A stretch of DNA of 64,000 bases from Janthinobacterium aquaticum (GTDB taxonomy: Bacteria; Pseudomonadota; Gammaproteobacteria; Burkholderiales; Burkholderiaceae_D). Location: positions 124,001 to 188,000 of the forward strand of contig NZ_WFLK01000004.1 of assembly GCF_009208565.1 (NCBI RefSeq), given 5' to 3'. Below are positions 56,234 to 64,000 of the stretch, in pieces (the stretch's first letter is position 1; each line of letters begins with the position of its first letter). Below the pieces are notes generated by a model, which ran no database searches, was not told where the DNA came from, and saw only the letters and a program-made list of their open reading frames with translations. A program made the position numbers and the translations under genes.

Positions 56234-56905
56234 TTAGCTTTTGTATAAATTATGTTGTTCAATATAGTCTAGCACTAGCGGAGAAACAAGCTCGTTTGCC
56301 CGAGTCCCCCGTTGTAATGCCGCACGTATTTCGGTGGCAGAGATATCCACCGCTAAGTCCTGTGCCAGATAAGTCAGACCGTGCGGCGTGTTGCGGATAT
56401 TGTCCAGTGTGCCCAGGCGTTGCGTAAAGATATCGGCAACCTCCCGCGGCATGCTGTTGCCCTCCAGCGTGAAGCCGGGACGGGCTGCCACGCAGATATG
56501 GGCGTATTCAAATAATTGCTGCCATTCGCGCCAGGTCGATAGCCGCTGCAGCTGGTCGGCCCCCATCAGGAACACGATCGACGCCTGTGGCCCCAGCTCG
56601 CTGCGCACCTGGCGCAGGGTATCGATGGTGTAGCTGGGCTGTCCCTGCTTGCTGCGTTCGATTTCCTGCAGGTCGATCACCACCGGCAGCGCCAGGATGG
56701 AAAACGCCAGCTCGGTCATCTCGGCGCGCTGCTCGCAGCTGGCGCCAAGGCGGCCCTTTTGCCACGGCGCGCCAGCCGGAATCACGCGTAGCTGGTCGGG
56801 CCGCAGCAGGCTGGCAAAATGCGCGCCCAGCGCCACATGGCCGTGGTGCACCGGATCGTAACTGCCGCCCAGCAGGGCCACGCAGGACTGCGCGGCTTGC
56901 GTCAC
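56234..56905 (-). CDS. nadD: Nicotinate-nucleotide adenylyltransferase
   Basis: A 223-residue nucleotidyltransferase: the HxGH-containing start [18 protein letters not shown], then [18 protein letters not shown] and the C-terminal [14 protein letters not shown] (ISxTxIR phosphate-binding motif). It makes NaAD in NAD synthesis. Its start overlaps the hemF stop by four bases and its stop abuts rsfS, so hemF-nadD-rsfS-rlmH-maf read as an operon. Confidence 0.95.
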   Translation of the reverse strand: MTQAAQSCVALLGGSYDPVHHGHVALGAHFASLLRPDQLRVIPAGAPWQKGRLGASCEQRAEMTELAFSILALPVVIDLQEIERSKQGQPSYTIDTLRQVRSELGPQASIVFLMGADQLQRLSTWREWQQLFEYAHICVAARPGFTLEGNSMPREVADIFTQRLGTLDNIRNTPHGLTYLAQDLAVDISATEIRAALQRGTRANELVSPLVLDYIEQHNLYKS

Positions 56906-57816
56906 GCCTGCAGCCAGTCGCGATGCACGAGAAAATCAGTCGTCAGCGCCGCTTCCACGCTGCCCGCTTCCGGCTGCCAGTCGTAGCGCCACTTGACCAG
57001 CGGCGGCATCGACATCAGGATCGCCTCGGTGCGTCCGCCCGACTGCAGGCCGAAGTGCGTGCCGCGGTCGAACACCAGGTTGAACTCGACATAGCGGCCG
57101 CGCCGGTAGCACTGGAAATCGCGTTCGCGCTCGCCATACGGCGTATCCTTGCGGCGCGCCAGGATCGGCACATAGGCTGCGACAAACGCGTCGCCCACGC
57201 TGCGCATCATGGCAAAGCTGTCGTCAAAGCCCAGCGCGTTGAAGTCGTCAAAAAAGATGCCGCCCACGCCGCGCGCTTCGCGCCGGTGCTTCAGGTAAAA
57301 ATACTCGTCGCACCACTGCTTGAATTTTGGATGCAGCTCATCGCCAAACGGCGCCAGCGCTGCATGGCAGGCCTGGTGGAAGTGCTTTGCATCGGCCACG
57401 TCGCCATAATACGGCGTCAGGTCCATGCCGCCGCCAAACCACCAGACCGGCTCGTTGTCGGCGTTGACGGTGCTGAAAAAACGCACGTTCATGTGCACCG
57501 TTGGCGCGTAGGGATTGCGCGGATGCAGCACCAGCGACACGCCCATCGCTTCCCACGCCTTGCCCTGCAATTCAGGCCGCGCTGCCGCTGCCGATGGCGG
57601 CAGGGCCGCGCCCATCACGTGCGAAAAATTCACCCCGCCGCGCTCGAACACATTGCCTTCTTCGATCAGGCGCGAAATGCCGCCGCCGCCTTCCGGACGC
57701 TGCCAGCTGTCGGTCAGGAAGGGCTTGCCGTCCTGCGCTTCAAGCGCCTGCACGATGCGCGCTTGCAGATCGAGTAAATAGGCTTTGACGGCCGAAGGGG
57801 AGGATATTGACGCCAT
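56902..57816 (-). CDS. hemF: Oxygen-dependent coproporphyrinogen III oxidase
   Basis: A protein of about 304 residues: [20 protein letters not shown] at the N-terminus, HMNVRFFS, the active-site region [35 protein letters not shown], and [20 protein letters not shown] at the end. It oxidatively decarboxylates coproporphyrinogen III to protoporphyrinogen IX in heme synthesis. ATG 57816 is used; a TTG at 57837 would add seven residues. It overlaps nadD by four bases. Confidence 0.96.
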   Translation of the reverse strand: MASISSPSAVKAYLLDLQARIVQALEAQDGKPFLTDSWQRPEGGGGISRLIEEGNVFERGGVNFSHVMGAALPPSAAAARPELQGKAWEAMGVSLVLHPRNPYAPTVHMNVRFFSTVNADNEPVWWFGGGMDLTPYYGDVADAKHFHQACHAALAPFGDELHPKFKQWCDEYFYLKHRREARGVGGIFFDDFNALGFDDSFAMMRSVGDAFVAAYVPILARRKDTPYGERERDFQCYRRGRYVEFNLVFDRGTHFGLQSGGRTEAILMSMPPLVKWRYDWQPEAGSVEAALTTDFLVHRDWLQA

Positions 57817-57932
57817 CGCGTGGGCCAACCAGGCCAAAATAAAAAAGTGAGGACGGATTGTACCCTGTTACGGATTTTTGTGATAGCAAAACCACCGGCT
57901 TGTTGCTGGCGGGCCGTCCCGGCTTACAGCGG

Positions 57933-58553
57933 CTAACTGTGCCAGGTGCTGGCCGCCAGCAAGAGTGCAATCAGCACAATCGCAATGCTCATCCAGGTCG
58001 ACGGGCGCCATTGCGGCAAACGGCGCCGGTGCGTTTGCCGCTCGACGCCGCCAACGATCATGCGCGCCAGCTCCGTGCCGTTTGTGCGCACGCGCAGCGC
58101 TATCGCCTCGAACTGCTGCGCCGACAGCGTGCCCTGTGCCAGCATATGGCGCAGCGCCGCTACCGGTGTGGCGGCCAGGCGGTCTGACGGCAGGCGCTCG
58201 TGGGCGCTGTCGCGCTGCCACTGGTCGATCACATTCTCGTTGTACAGCGTATCGACTGCCTGGGCGTTGGCCAGCTGCAGCGCCGCGCTGGCCAGCGGGT
58301 ACTTGTCCGCTTCGGGCAGCATGGCAAAAAAGCGCGGCTCATCGACCAGCTGTTCGCACAGCATCCATGCCAGCGCCTGCACCGCACTGGCGTCTTGCGC
58401 CAGTTCCGGCACGTCGATGCCTTCCGCCGCATTGTCGGCGCGCTGCAGTTCGACGATCTCCAGTTCGGCCAGTGCGTCGTCATGTTCTTCGACGGTGATC
58501 AGGCCCAGGCGCAGCAGCTCGCCCAATGGCGCCAGGCGCGTATCGCCACTCAT
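57933..58553 (-). CDS. Tail-anchored hypothetical membrane protein, paralogue A
   Basis: A 206-residue protein of no recognised family. A soluble helical part (LGELLRLGLITVEEHDDALA; VTLYNENVIDQWQRDSAHER-like middle) is followed by a basic stretch (RRRLPQWRPSTW) and a single C-terminal membrane helix (IAIVLIALLLAAS), as in tail-anchored proteins. It is related to the next gene: same layout, QQFEAIALRVRTNGTELARM against QQFEELEVRTRAHGSELARE. Its start overlaps the end of that gene by four bases. It interrupts the conserved purD-hemF neighbourhood. Confidence 0.8.
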   Translation of the reverse strand: MSGDTRLAPLGELLRLGLITVEEHDDALAELEIVELQRADNAAEGIDVPELAQDASAVQALAWMLCEQLVDEPRFFAMLPEADKYPLASAALQLANAQAVDTLYNENVIDQWQRDSAHERLPSDRLAATPVAALRHMLAQGTLSAQQFEAIALRVRTNGTELARMIVGGVERQTHRRRLPQWRPSTWMSIAIVLIALLLAASTWHS

Positions 58554-59233
58554 GGCGCCCCCAGCTTGCCGGTGGCTGCACCGTAGAGCAAGGAAAACAC
58601 CAGCAGCATCGCCAGCACGATCAGCGCGCCTTTCCAGGCCGGCGGGCGCTTGTACGGGATGCGGTCATGGCCGTGGCGCAGCCTGGCCGCCTGCATGATC
58701 TCGCGTGCCAGTTCGCTGCCGTGCGCGCGCGTGCGCACTTCCAGTTCCTCGAACTGCTGCGTCGACAGCACATGGTTGACCACCAGCCAGCGCATGGCGA
58801 TCCACGGCGAGAGCAGCAGCCGGTCGCCGGGCACGGCGGCATGCGCCGCGTCGCGCTGGAAGCTGTTGAGCAGGCCCACCTCGTGCAGATCGTCGAACTC
58901 CTTGCGGTTGTAGTGCTGCACGCCCTGCGCGGCCAGTTGCTGGCGTTCCAGCAGGGCGGCACCCTGGTACTGGCGCGGCAGGTCGGTCACGCGTTTCAGG
59001 AAGGTATCCTTGGGCAGCATATCGCTCAGCAGCAACCAGGCCAGCGTGGATACCAGATCGGCGTCCGGCGCCAGCAGCGGCACGCCGGCATCTTCTTCGG
59101 GCGGATGCAGCAGTTCATGATCGGCGATATCGAGTTCGGCGATGGCGTCCTCGCGTTCCTGCGCGCTCAAAAGGCCCAGGTCTTGCAGATGTTGGAAATG
59201 CTGCGTTCGTGTGTCAATACGATCAAAACTCAT
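58550..59233 (-). CDS. Tail-anchored hypothetical membrane protein, paralogue B
   Basis: A 227-residue protein of no recognised family, paralogous to the overlapping downstream gene. N-terminal helical repeats (LQDLGLLSAQEREDAIAELD; LHEVGLLNSFQRDAAHAAVP) share a 'GLL/GLI...A' pattern with its partner. A basic segment (GHDRIPYKRPPAWKG) precedes the C-terminal membrane helix (ALIVLAMLLVFSLLYGAA). The 4-base overlap and duplication suggest the two products work as a pair at the inner membrane. The role is unknown. Confidence 0.8.
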   Translation of the reverse strand: MSFDRIDTRTQHFQHLQDLGLLSAQEREDAIAELDIADHELLHPPEEDAGVPLLAPDADLVSTLAWLLLSDMLPKDTFLKRVTDLPRQYQGAALLERQQLAAQGVQHYNRKEFDDLHEVGLLNSFQRDAAHAAVPGDRLLLSPWIAMRWLVVNHVLSTQQFEELEVRTRAHGSELAREIMQAARLRHGHDRIPYKRPPAWKGALIVLAMLLVFSLLYGAATGKLGAP

Positions 59234-59243
59234 GCGGGTGCTT

Positions 59244-59993
59244 TCAGCGTGCCTGGCTCAGCTCTTCGCCAAACTGCGGCGTGACTGTCCAGGCGTGTTT
59301 GTCTTTGCCGCGCTGGAAGGTAATGTCGCCTTCCTGCAGTACCGAACTGGCCCACACCGTCATCGGTCCATTCTGCCTGAGGTCATTGCGTTCGATCAGC
59401 AGGCGGCATGCATACAGCCCGGGCGAGGCTTCCCGGCACGGCGCCAGCGCTTCAATATCGCCAATTTCGCGGTAGTGGTGGGGCGACAGCAGCGCGACCA
59501 GGCTCATATGCGTCAGCGGTTTGCCACGCAGCGTGTCCATGCCGGCCAGCATGGCCTTGAACATGGCTTCGCGGCCGATCGGCTCGGCCTGCCCGGCAAA
59601 GTCGCCATGCCAGGCAATCTGGCCAAAACGCTGCGCGATCAGCCGTGGCTGCGCATAGTCGTAGACCAGGCGGCTGTTGCGGCGTCCTTCGACGCGCTCG
59701 ATGGTGTAGGCGTACGGCAGCAGCTTGCCGTTCTCTTCGACCTTGGCCAGGCAGCCGCGTATCTTGCGTGACCACGCATAGCCAGCCTGGCGTATCTCGT
59801 GCAGCACGAACTTGCCGGAGGTCATCGCTTCCAGTGTTTCGCGCGCATCGCAGCGCGGCACCGCGTAGCTGCTGAACCAGTACCAGCCCAGGCCGCCCGC
59901 GATCAGCGATGCTGCCACCAGCCACGACAGGCGGCTTGGAGCGGCAACGCCCACGGGCTGTTTGTTCAGGGAAATGCGCGACGGCGACTTCAT
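59244..59993 (-). CDS. Hypothetical protein with one N-terminal membrane helix
   Basis: A protein of about 249 residues. An N-terminal basic segment, a membrane helix (LVAASLIAGGLGWYWF, residues about 27-43), then a periplasmic-looking domain with several cysteines (C52-region VPRCDARET, GCLAKVEE, PCREAS, YACRLL). No family is recognised. It starts at ATG 59993 (TTG 60002 possible). It lies 10 bases upstream of the tail-anchored pair on the same strand, so the three genes are probably one operon of envelope proteins. Confidence 0.78.
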   Translation of the reverse strand: MKSPSRISLNKQPVGVAAPSRLSWLVAASLIAGGLGWYWFSSYAVPRCDARETLEAMTSGKFVLHEIRQAGYAWSRKIRGCLAKVEENGKLLPYAYTIERVEGRRNSRLVYDYAQPRLIAQRFGQIAWHGDFAGQAEPIGREAMFKAMLAGMDTLRGKPLTHMSLVALLSPHHYREIGDIEALAPCREASPGLYACRLLIERNDLRQNGPMTVWASSVLQEGDITFQRGKDKHAWTVTPQFGEELSQAR

Positions 59994-60056
59994 GGCAGGC
60001 AAAGAATGTGCATGAAGAAAATATTATAATAAAAATCATTTCTTGGGCGCACCATA

Positions 60057-60096
60057 GAAAACGGGGCCGGGCGCATTGCTGCGCGCCGGCCCCGCC
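60057..60096 (-). terminator. Terminator after purD
   Basis: On the minus strand GGGGCCGGCGCGC...GCGCCCGGCCCC is followed by GTTTTC: a long GC-rich hairpin beginning about 20 bases after the purD stop codon. It separates purD from the membrane-protein genes. Confidence 0.75.
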
Positions 60097-60115
60097 GTGG
60101 TGATGTCTGAAACGC

Positions 60116-61384
60116 TTAGTGCTTCAGACCGCGCCAGCCGATATCGCGGCGGTACTGCGCGCCGTCAAAATGGATTTTTTCCACCGTTTCATACGCCTGC
60201 TTTTGCGCCATCTTGACGCTGTCGCCCAGGCCCACCACGCACAGCACGCGTCCGCCATTGGTCACCAGGCGCTCGCCGTCGATGCGGGTGCCGGCATGGA
60301 AGGTGACCGACTCGATCGTCTCGGCCGGAATGGCGCCAATCGAGGTGCCCTTGATCGGGTCGTCCGGGTAGCCGGCGGAAGCCATGACCACGCCCACGGC
60401 GGTGCGGCGGTCCCATTCCAGTTCCACTGCGTCGAGCGTGCCGTTGACGGCGTGTTCCATCACAGTGACCAGATCGGTTTTCAGGCGCGCCATAATGGGC
60501 TGGGTTTCCGGGTCGCCCATGCGGCAATTGAATTCCAGCGTCTTCGGCGTGCCCTTGTCGTCGATCATCAGGCCGGCGTACAGAAAGCCCGTAAACGTGA
60601 TGCCGTCTTTCGCCATGCCGGTAATGGTCGGCACAATGATCTCGCGCATTACGCGCGCATGCATGGCCGGCGTGACGATCGGCGCCGGCGAATAGGCGCC
60701 CATGCCGCCCGTGTTCGGGCCCTGGTCGTGGTCTTTCAGGCGTTTGTGATCCTGGCTGGTGGCCAGCGGCAGGATGTTCTTGCCGTCGCACATAACGATA
60801 AAGCTGGCCTCTTCGCCGGCCAGGAATTCCTCGATCACGATACGCGCGCCGGCGTCGCCGAACTGGTTATCGGACAGCATATTGTCGACTGCCTGGTGCG
60901 CTTCTTCCAGGCTCATTGCCACTACCACGCCCTTGCCGGCAGCCAGGCCGTCGGCCTTGATCACGATAGGCGCACCCATCGCATCGACGTAGGCGTGCGC
61001 TGGCGCCACTTCCGAAAACGTCTGGTAGGCAGCCGTTGGAATGCCATGGCGCTGCATAAAGGCCTTGGCAAAATCTTTCGACGATTCGAGCTGCGCCGCT
61101 TCCTTGGTCGGGCCAAAGATTTTCATGCCGCGCGAGCGGAACAGATTGACGATGCCCGCTGCCAGCGGCACTTCCGGGCCCACCACGGTCAGGCTGATAT
61201 GTTCCTGTTGGGCGAAGTCGGCCAGCAGTTGCGGATCGCTGATATCGAGGTTGACCAGGCGCGCATCGCGCGCGGTGCCGCCATTGCCCGGTGCAACATA
61301 CACCATCTGTATGCGTTCGGACTGGGCCAGTTTCCAGGCCAGGGCGTGTTCGCGGCCGCCAGAGCCGACTACCAGAATTTTCAT
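60116..61384 (-). CDS. purD: Phosphoribosylamine-glycine ligase
   Basis: A 422-residue ATP-grasp enzyme, second step of de novo purine synthesis. Seen: MKILVVGSGGREHALAWKLA at the start, VGPEVPLAAGIVN, the ATP-grasp loop APIVIKADGLAAGKGVVVAM, the catalytic end SQDHKRLKDHDQGPNTGGMG, and LEFNCRMGDPETQPIMARL with metal ligands. It follows yebC by 11 bases on the same strand. Confidence 0.96.
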   Translation of the reverse strand: MKILVVGSGGREHALAWKLAQSERIQMVYVAPGNGGTARDARLVNLDISDPQLLADFAQQEHISLTVVGPEVPLAAGIVNLFRSRGMKIFGPTKEAAQLESSKDFAKAFMQRHGIPTAAYQTFSEVAPAHAYVDAMGAPIVIKADGLAAGKGVVVAMSLEEAHQAVDNMLSDNQFGDAGARIVIEEFLAGEEASFIVMCDGKNILPLATSQDHKRLKDHDQGPNTGGMGAYSPAPIVTPAMHARVMREIIVPTITGMAKDGITFTGFLYAGLMIDDKGTPKTLEFNCRMGDPETQPIMARLKTDLVTVMEHAVNGTLDAVELEWDRRTAVGVVMASAGYPDDPIKGTSIGAIPAETIESVTFHAGTRIDGERLVTNGGRVLCVVGLGDSVKMAQKQAYETVEKIHFDGAQYRRDIGWRGLKH

Positions 61385-61395
61385 GGGATGGTTTC

Positions 61396-62121
61396 TTAGT
61401 TTTCGATTAATGCGTTGGTAAACACTTCTTGTACATCGTCGAGCAGTTCCAGCGCATCGAGCAGCTTTTGCATCTTGATGGCGTCGTCACCGGTGTAGAC
61501 GGTTTCGGTGGCGGGCTTCATGATCACTTCGGCCACTTCGGCCTTGAAACCGGCCGCTTCCAGCGCTTCCTTGACGGTGGCAAAGTCATGTACCGGCGTC
61601 AGTACTTCAAAGCCGCCTTCCTCGTCGGCGATGACGTCTTCGGCGCCTGCTTCCAGCGCCGCTTCCATCAGCTTGTCTTCGTCGGTGCCCGGTGCGAACA
61701 GCAGCTGGCCGCAGTGCTGGAACATAAAGGCAACCGAGCCTTCGTTGCCCATATTGCCGCCATTCTTGTTGAAGGCGTTACGCACTTCAGCCACCGTGCG
61801 TACGCGGTTGTCGGTCATGCATTCGACGATCACGGCCGCGCCGCCCACGCCATAGCCTTCATAGCGTACTTCTTCGTAGTTGGCGCCATCGACGCCGCCG
61901 CTGCCGCGGTTGATCGCGCGCTGGACGTTGTCTTTCGGCATATTGGCGTCAGCCGCCTTGTCGACTGCCAGGCGCAGGCGCGGGTTCGATGGAATATCGG
62001 CGCCGCCCATGCGCGCTGCTACCGTAATTTCCTTGATCAGGCGCGTCCAGATCTTGCCGCGCTTGGCATCCGTGGCAGCTTTTTTATGCTTGATATTGGC
62101 CCATTTGCTATGTCCTGCCAT
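61396..62121 (-). CDS. yebC: YebC/PmpR family protein (translation/transcription factor)
   Basis: A 241-residue protein: [20 protein letters not shown] at the start, [39 protein letters not shown], and [18 protein letters not shown] near the end. ATG 62121 is the universal family start; the longer open frame upstream is not coding. YebC proteins have been described as transcriptional regulators and, more recently, as ribosome-associated factors that ease polyproline stalling. Its position before purD is conserved in betaproteobacteria. Confidence 0.95.
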   Translation of the reverse strand: MAGHSKWANIKHKKAATDAKRGKIWTRLIKEITVAARMGGADIPSNPRLRLAVDKAADANMPKDNVQRAINRGSGGVDGANYEEVRYEGYGVGGAAVIVECMTDNRVRTVAEVRNAFNKNGGNMGNEGSVAFMFQHCGQLLFAPGTDEDKLMEAALEAGAEDVIADEEGGFEVLTPVHDFATVKEALEAAGFKAEVAEVIMKPATETVYTGDDAIKMQKLLDALELLDDVQEVFTNALIEN

Positions 62122-62274
62122 GTCGAATTTCCTTAGACGGGTGTTCAATTGTGGCCGATATTTTAGCATATCGCCCCCTCGCAAAGCGGCATGGACAGGT
62201 CATCAAGCCGACATAATCTGTTGTTAAAGTGACGCGTTTTCATCTCTCACAACACTCGGGGCGGACGCACTATC

Positions 62275-64000
62275 ATGGCAAAACAAATGGACAGAAGGCA
62301 ATTTTTGCGCCTGGGCGGCTTTATTACCGTGTCGGTGGCCACTGCCGGCCTTACCGCCTGCGGCAGCAGCGACTACGGCGACGACGGCATGCCGCTGGCA
62401 GCCGGCCGCGACTGGAAATTCCCGCAAAGTATCGCTTCGGGCGATCCGCGCGCCGACAGCGTGATGCTGTGGACGCGCGTAGTACCAAGCAGCCTCGACG
62501 CAGTCGCCGCCGTGCCCATGCCCGCTGCCGGTGCCACCGACGTGTCGGTGCGCCTGATCGTAGTCGCGGCCGACAATACGACCGGCCTGGGGGGCAATGC
62601 GGCGCTGACCGGCACGCCGGTGGTCGACGCCAAACTGCCTTTGAGGGCGCAATTCGACAATACCTTGCGCCACAAGGTTACCGGCCTGCAGCCGGGCCAG
62701 GTGTATTTCTATCAGTTCATTGCCGGCGAGGTGCGCTCCAACGTGGGCCGCTTCAAGACCGCGCCGGCGGCCACGGCCGATGTGGCGCAGCTGCAGTTCG
62801 CCTACCTGACCTGCCAGGACTGGAGCATCAACCACTGGGGCGCGCTCGGCCATATCGCCGCCAACGAGTCGCTCGACTTTATCGTGCACCTGGGCGACTA
62901 TATCTACGAGACCGTGGGTGAAGCGTTCCAGAGCGGCGCCGTGGAAAGCCGCCACGACCAGTTGAAGCTGCCGGACGGCACCTTCAAGTCCGGCACCAGC
63001 GGCGCCAAGTACGCCACCACCACTGCCGACTACCGCTACCTGTACAAAAAATACCGCACCGATACCCGCCTGCAGGCCGTGCACGAGCGCTTTGCCTTTA
63101 TCGCCGTGTGGGACGACCATGAATTTACCGACGACGCCTGGCAGGATGCCTCGACCTATGAAGGCATTGTGGCCGCTGACGGCAGCGACCTGCACCAGCC
63201 ATCGCGCCGCCGCAACGCCAACCAGGCCTGGTTTGAATACATGCCGGCCGACGTCACGTTCGACGCGTCGGCCAGCACGTTCCAAAATATCCAGATCTAT
63301 CGCGACTTCCAGTTCGGCAAATTGATGCAGCTGGTAATGACCGACGAGCGCCTGTACCGCGCCGACCATGCGATTCCCGAAGCATCGATCAATCCGGCCA
63401 CCGGCAAGGCGCTGGGCAGCATCGGCAGCCGCTATCTGGTGCCGCAGCAACTGTTTGATGGCGCCGAAGCGCAGAAGATGGCTGCCGCTACCAAGGCTGG
63501 CGCCGATGGCCTGGGCGCCGTCAGCATGCTGGGCGTGACCCAGCGCGAATGGTGGAAGGGCAAGATGAAGTCGGCCACATCCACCTGGAAGCTGTGGGGC
63601 AATGAAGTATCGCTGCTGCGCATGGGCTTTAACGGCGTCGATGCGATTGCCACGCTGGTGGCTTTAAGTTCAGTCTCGACCATCGGCACGGCGATTGCCA
63701 ATACGGTGCTGCTGGCCGGCGGCAATGTGCGTGTCGCTTCGGCCATCGTGGCAGCTTCGACTGCCGGCGCCAGCAACAGCGTGGCGCAGGCCGCCGCCAT
63801 GGCGATTGCCGGCGCCGCCGCCAACGCCACCGCGCAGGCGGGCTCTGCCATGGGTGCAGGCCTGAGCGCGGCGCAGGCCGCCATCACGGTGGCCGCCTAC
63901 AACAGCGCCACGCCGGCGGCCGCTGCGCAGGTGATCGCGTTTGGCTGGATCAAGCCGGACGTACAGGCCAGGCAGGCGGCATCGGCTTTTGTCACCGCTT
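62275..64000 (+). CDS. PhoD-family alkaline phosphatase with Ala-rich insertion (3' truncated by window)
   Basis: At least 575 residues, open to the window edge. The N-terminal Tat-type signal MDRRQFLRLGGFITVSVATA is followed by a lipobox-like LTAC, so it may be an exported lipoprotein. An Ig-like N-terminal domain leads to the PhoD metallophosphatase domain with HLGDYIYE (near residue 204), WDDHEFTDD (near 278) and KLWGNEVSL (near 440). After residue about 449 a long Ala/Ser/Gly-rich segment (AIAGAAANATAQAGSAMGAG) interrupts where the last catalytic part is expected. Substrates would be phosphodiesters/phosphoesters. Start ATG 62275; an in-frame ATG at 62287 is possible. Confidence 0.88.
   Translation, partial: MAKQMDRRQFLRLGGFITVSVATAGLTACGSSDYGDDGMPLAAGRDWKFPQSIASGDPRADSVMLWTRVVPSSLDAVAAVPMPAAGATDVSVRLIVVAADNTTGLGGNAALTGTPVVDAKLPLRAQFDNTLRHKVTGLQPGQVYFYQFIAGEVRSNVGRFKTAPAATADVAQLQFAYLTCQDWSINHWGALGHIAANESLDFIVHLGDYIYETVGEAFQSGAVESRHDQLKLPDGTFKSGTSGAKYATTTADYRYLYKKYRTDTRLQAVHERFAFIAVWDDHEFTDDAWQDASTYEGIVAADGSDLHQPSRRRNANQAWFEYMPADVTFDASASTFQNIQIYRDFQFGKLMQLVMTDERLYRADHAIPEASINPATGKALGSIGSRYLVPQQLFDGAEAQKMAAATKAGADGLGAVSMLGVTQREWWKGKMKSATSTWKLWGNEVSLLRMGFNGVDAIATLVALSSVSTIGTAIANTVLLAGGNVRVASAIVAASTAGASNSVAQAAAMAIAGAAANATAQAGSAMGAGLSAAQAAITVAAYNSATPAAAAQVIAFGWIKPDVQARQAASAFVTA

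Noticed and set aside
62224-63450. Minus-strand open frame of about 408 codons
   Set aside because: Antisense to the PhoD-like gene, whose own frame has a signal peptide and catalytic motifs.

Overview
The window looks like the chromosome of a betaproteobacterium of the Oxalobacteraceae type (Janthinobacterium/Massilia/Duganella relatives). The reasons are the GC-rich host genes, the order rpsU-yqeY-dnaG-rpoD, and the cluster yebC-purD-(insert)-hemF-nadD-rsfS-rlmH-maf-rng. The genus is inferred from gene content and protein style only.

Layout. 1-6979: a YhiN-type flavoprotein, then the macromolecular synthesis genes rpsU, yqeY, dnaG and rpoD. 6993-13664: a tRNA gene with a CAU anticodon (Ile2-like), split in its anticodon loop by an AT-richer 6.4 kb element (7128-13573). 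13712-22868: a minus-strand signalling block (chemoreceptor, HD-GYP protein, hybrid kinase, Hpt, HTH-REC regulator), a YjjG phosphatase, a DUF4265 protein, a Crp/Fnr regulator and a small oxidoreductase-like protein. 23227-24765: a DEAD-box helicase. 24962-35973: an O-antigen locus with AT-rich glycosyltransferases, rfbBDAC, Wzm/Wzt and a large methyltransferase/double-glycosyltransferase. 36080-40943: trhO, dnaE and a small DUF6139-like gene. 41071-47092: a VirK/YbjX protein, a USP-like protein and two two-component systems. 47089-49592: a GT9 glycosyltransferase and an O-antigen ligase-like protein. 49794-52269: a malic enzyme divergent from a LacI-type regulator, with two matching operators. 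52334-62121: rng, maf, rlmH, rsfS, nadD, hemF, three membrane proteins, purD and yebC. 62275-64000: a PhoD-like phosphatase that runs off the window.

The most interesting region is 7087-13611. The element sits exactly in the 7-base anticodon loop (CTCATAA, present at both junctions) and breaks the resident tRNA into a 5' half (7087-7127) and a 3' half (13567-13611). Just inside its left end the element carries a complete replacement tRNA (7262-7589), interrupted between U33 and C34 by a 249-nt group I intron of the Azoarcus pre-tRNA-Ile type. The spliced product would differ from the resident tRNA at one base. Because the intron interrupts the same loop the element integrates into, it should also make the replacement copy a poor integration target. 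The cargo is an ABC-three-component (ABC-3C) predicted defence operon and an unknown/DUF3800 gene pair. Between them lies a decayed second copy of the intron 3' end plus tRNA 3' exon, which suggests a modular history. No recombinase gene is visible inside, although paired GGCTACA repeats and inverted repeats at both ends look like tyrosine-recombinase sites.
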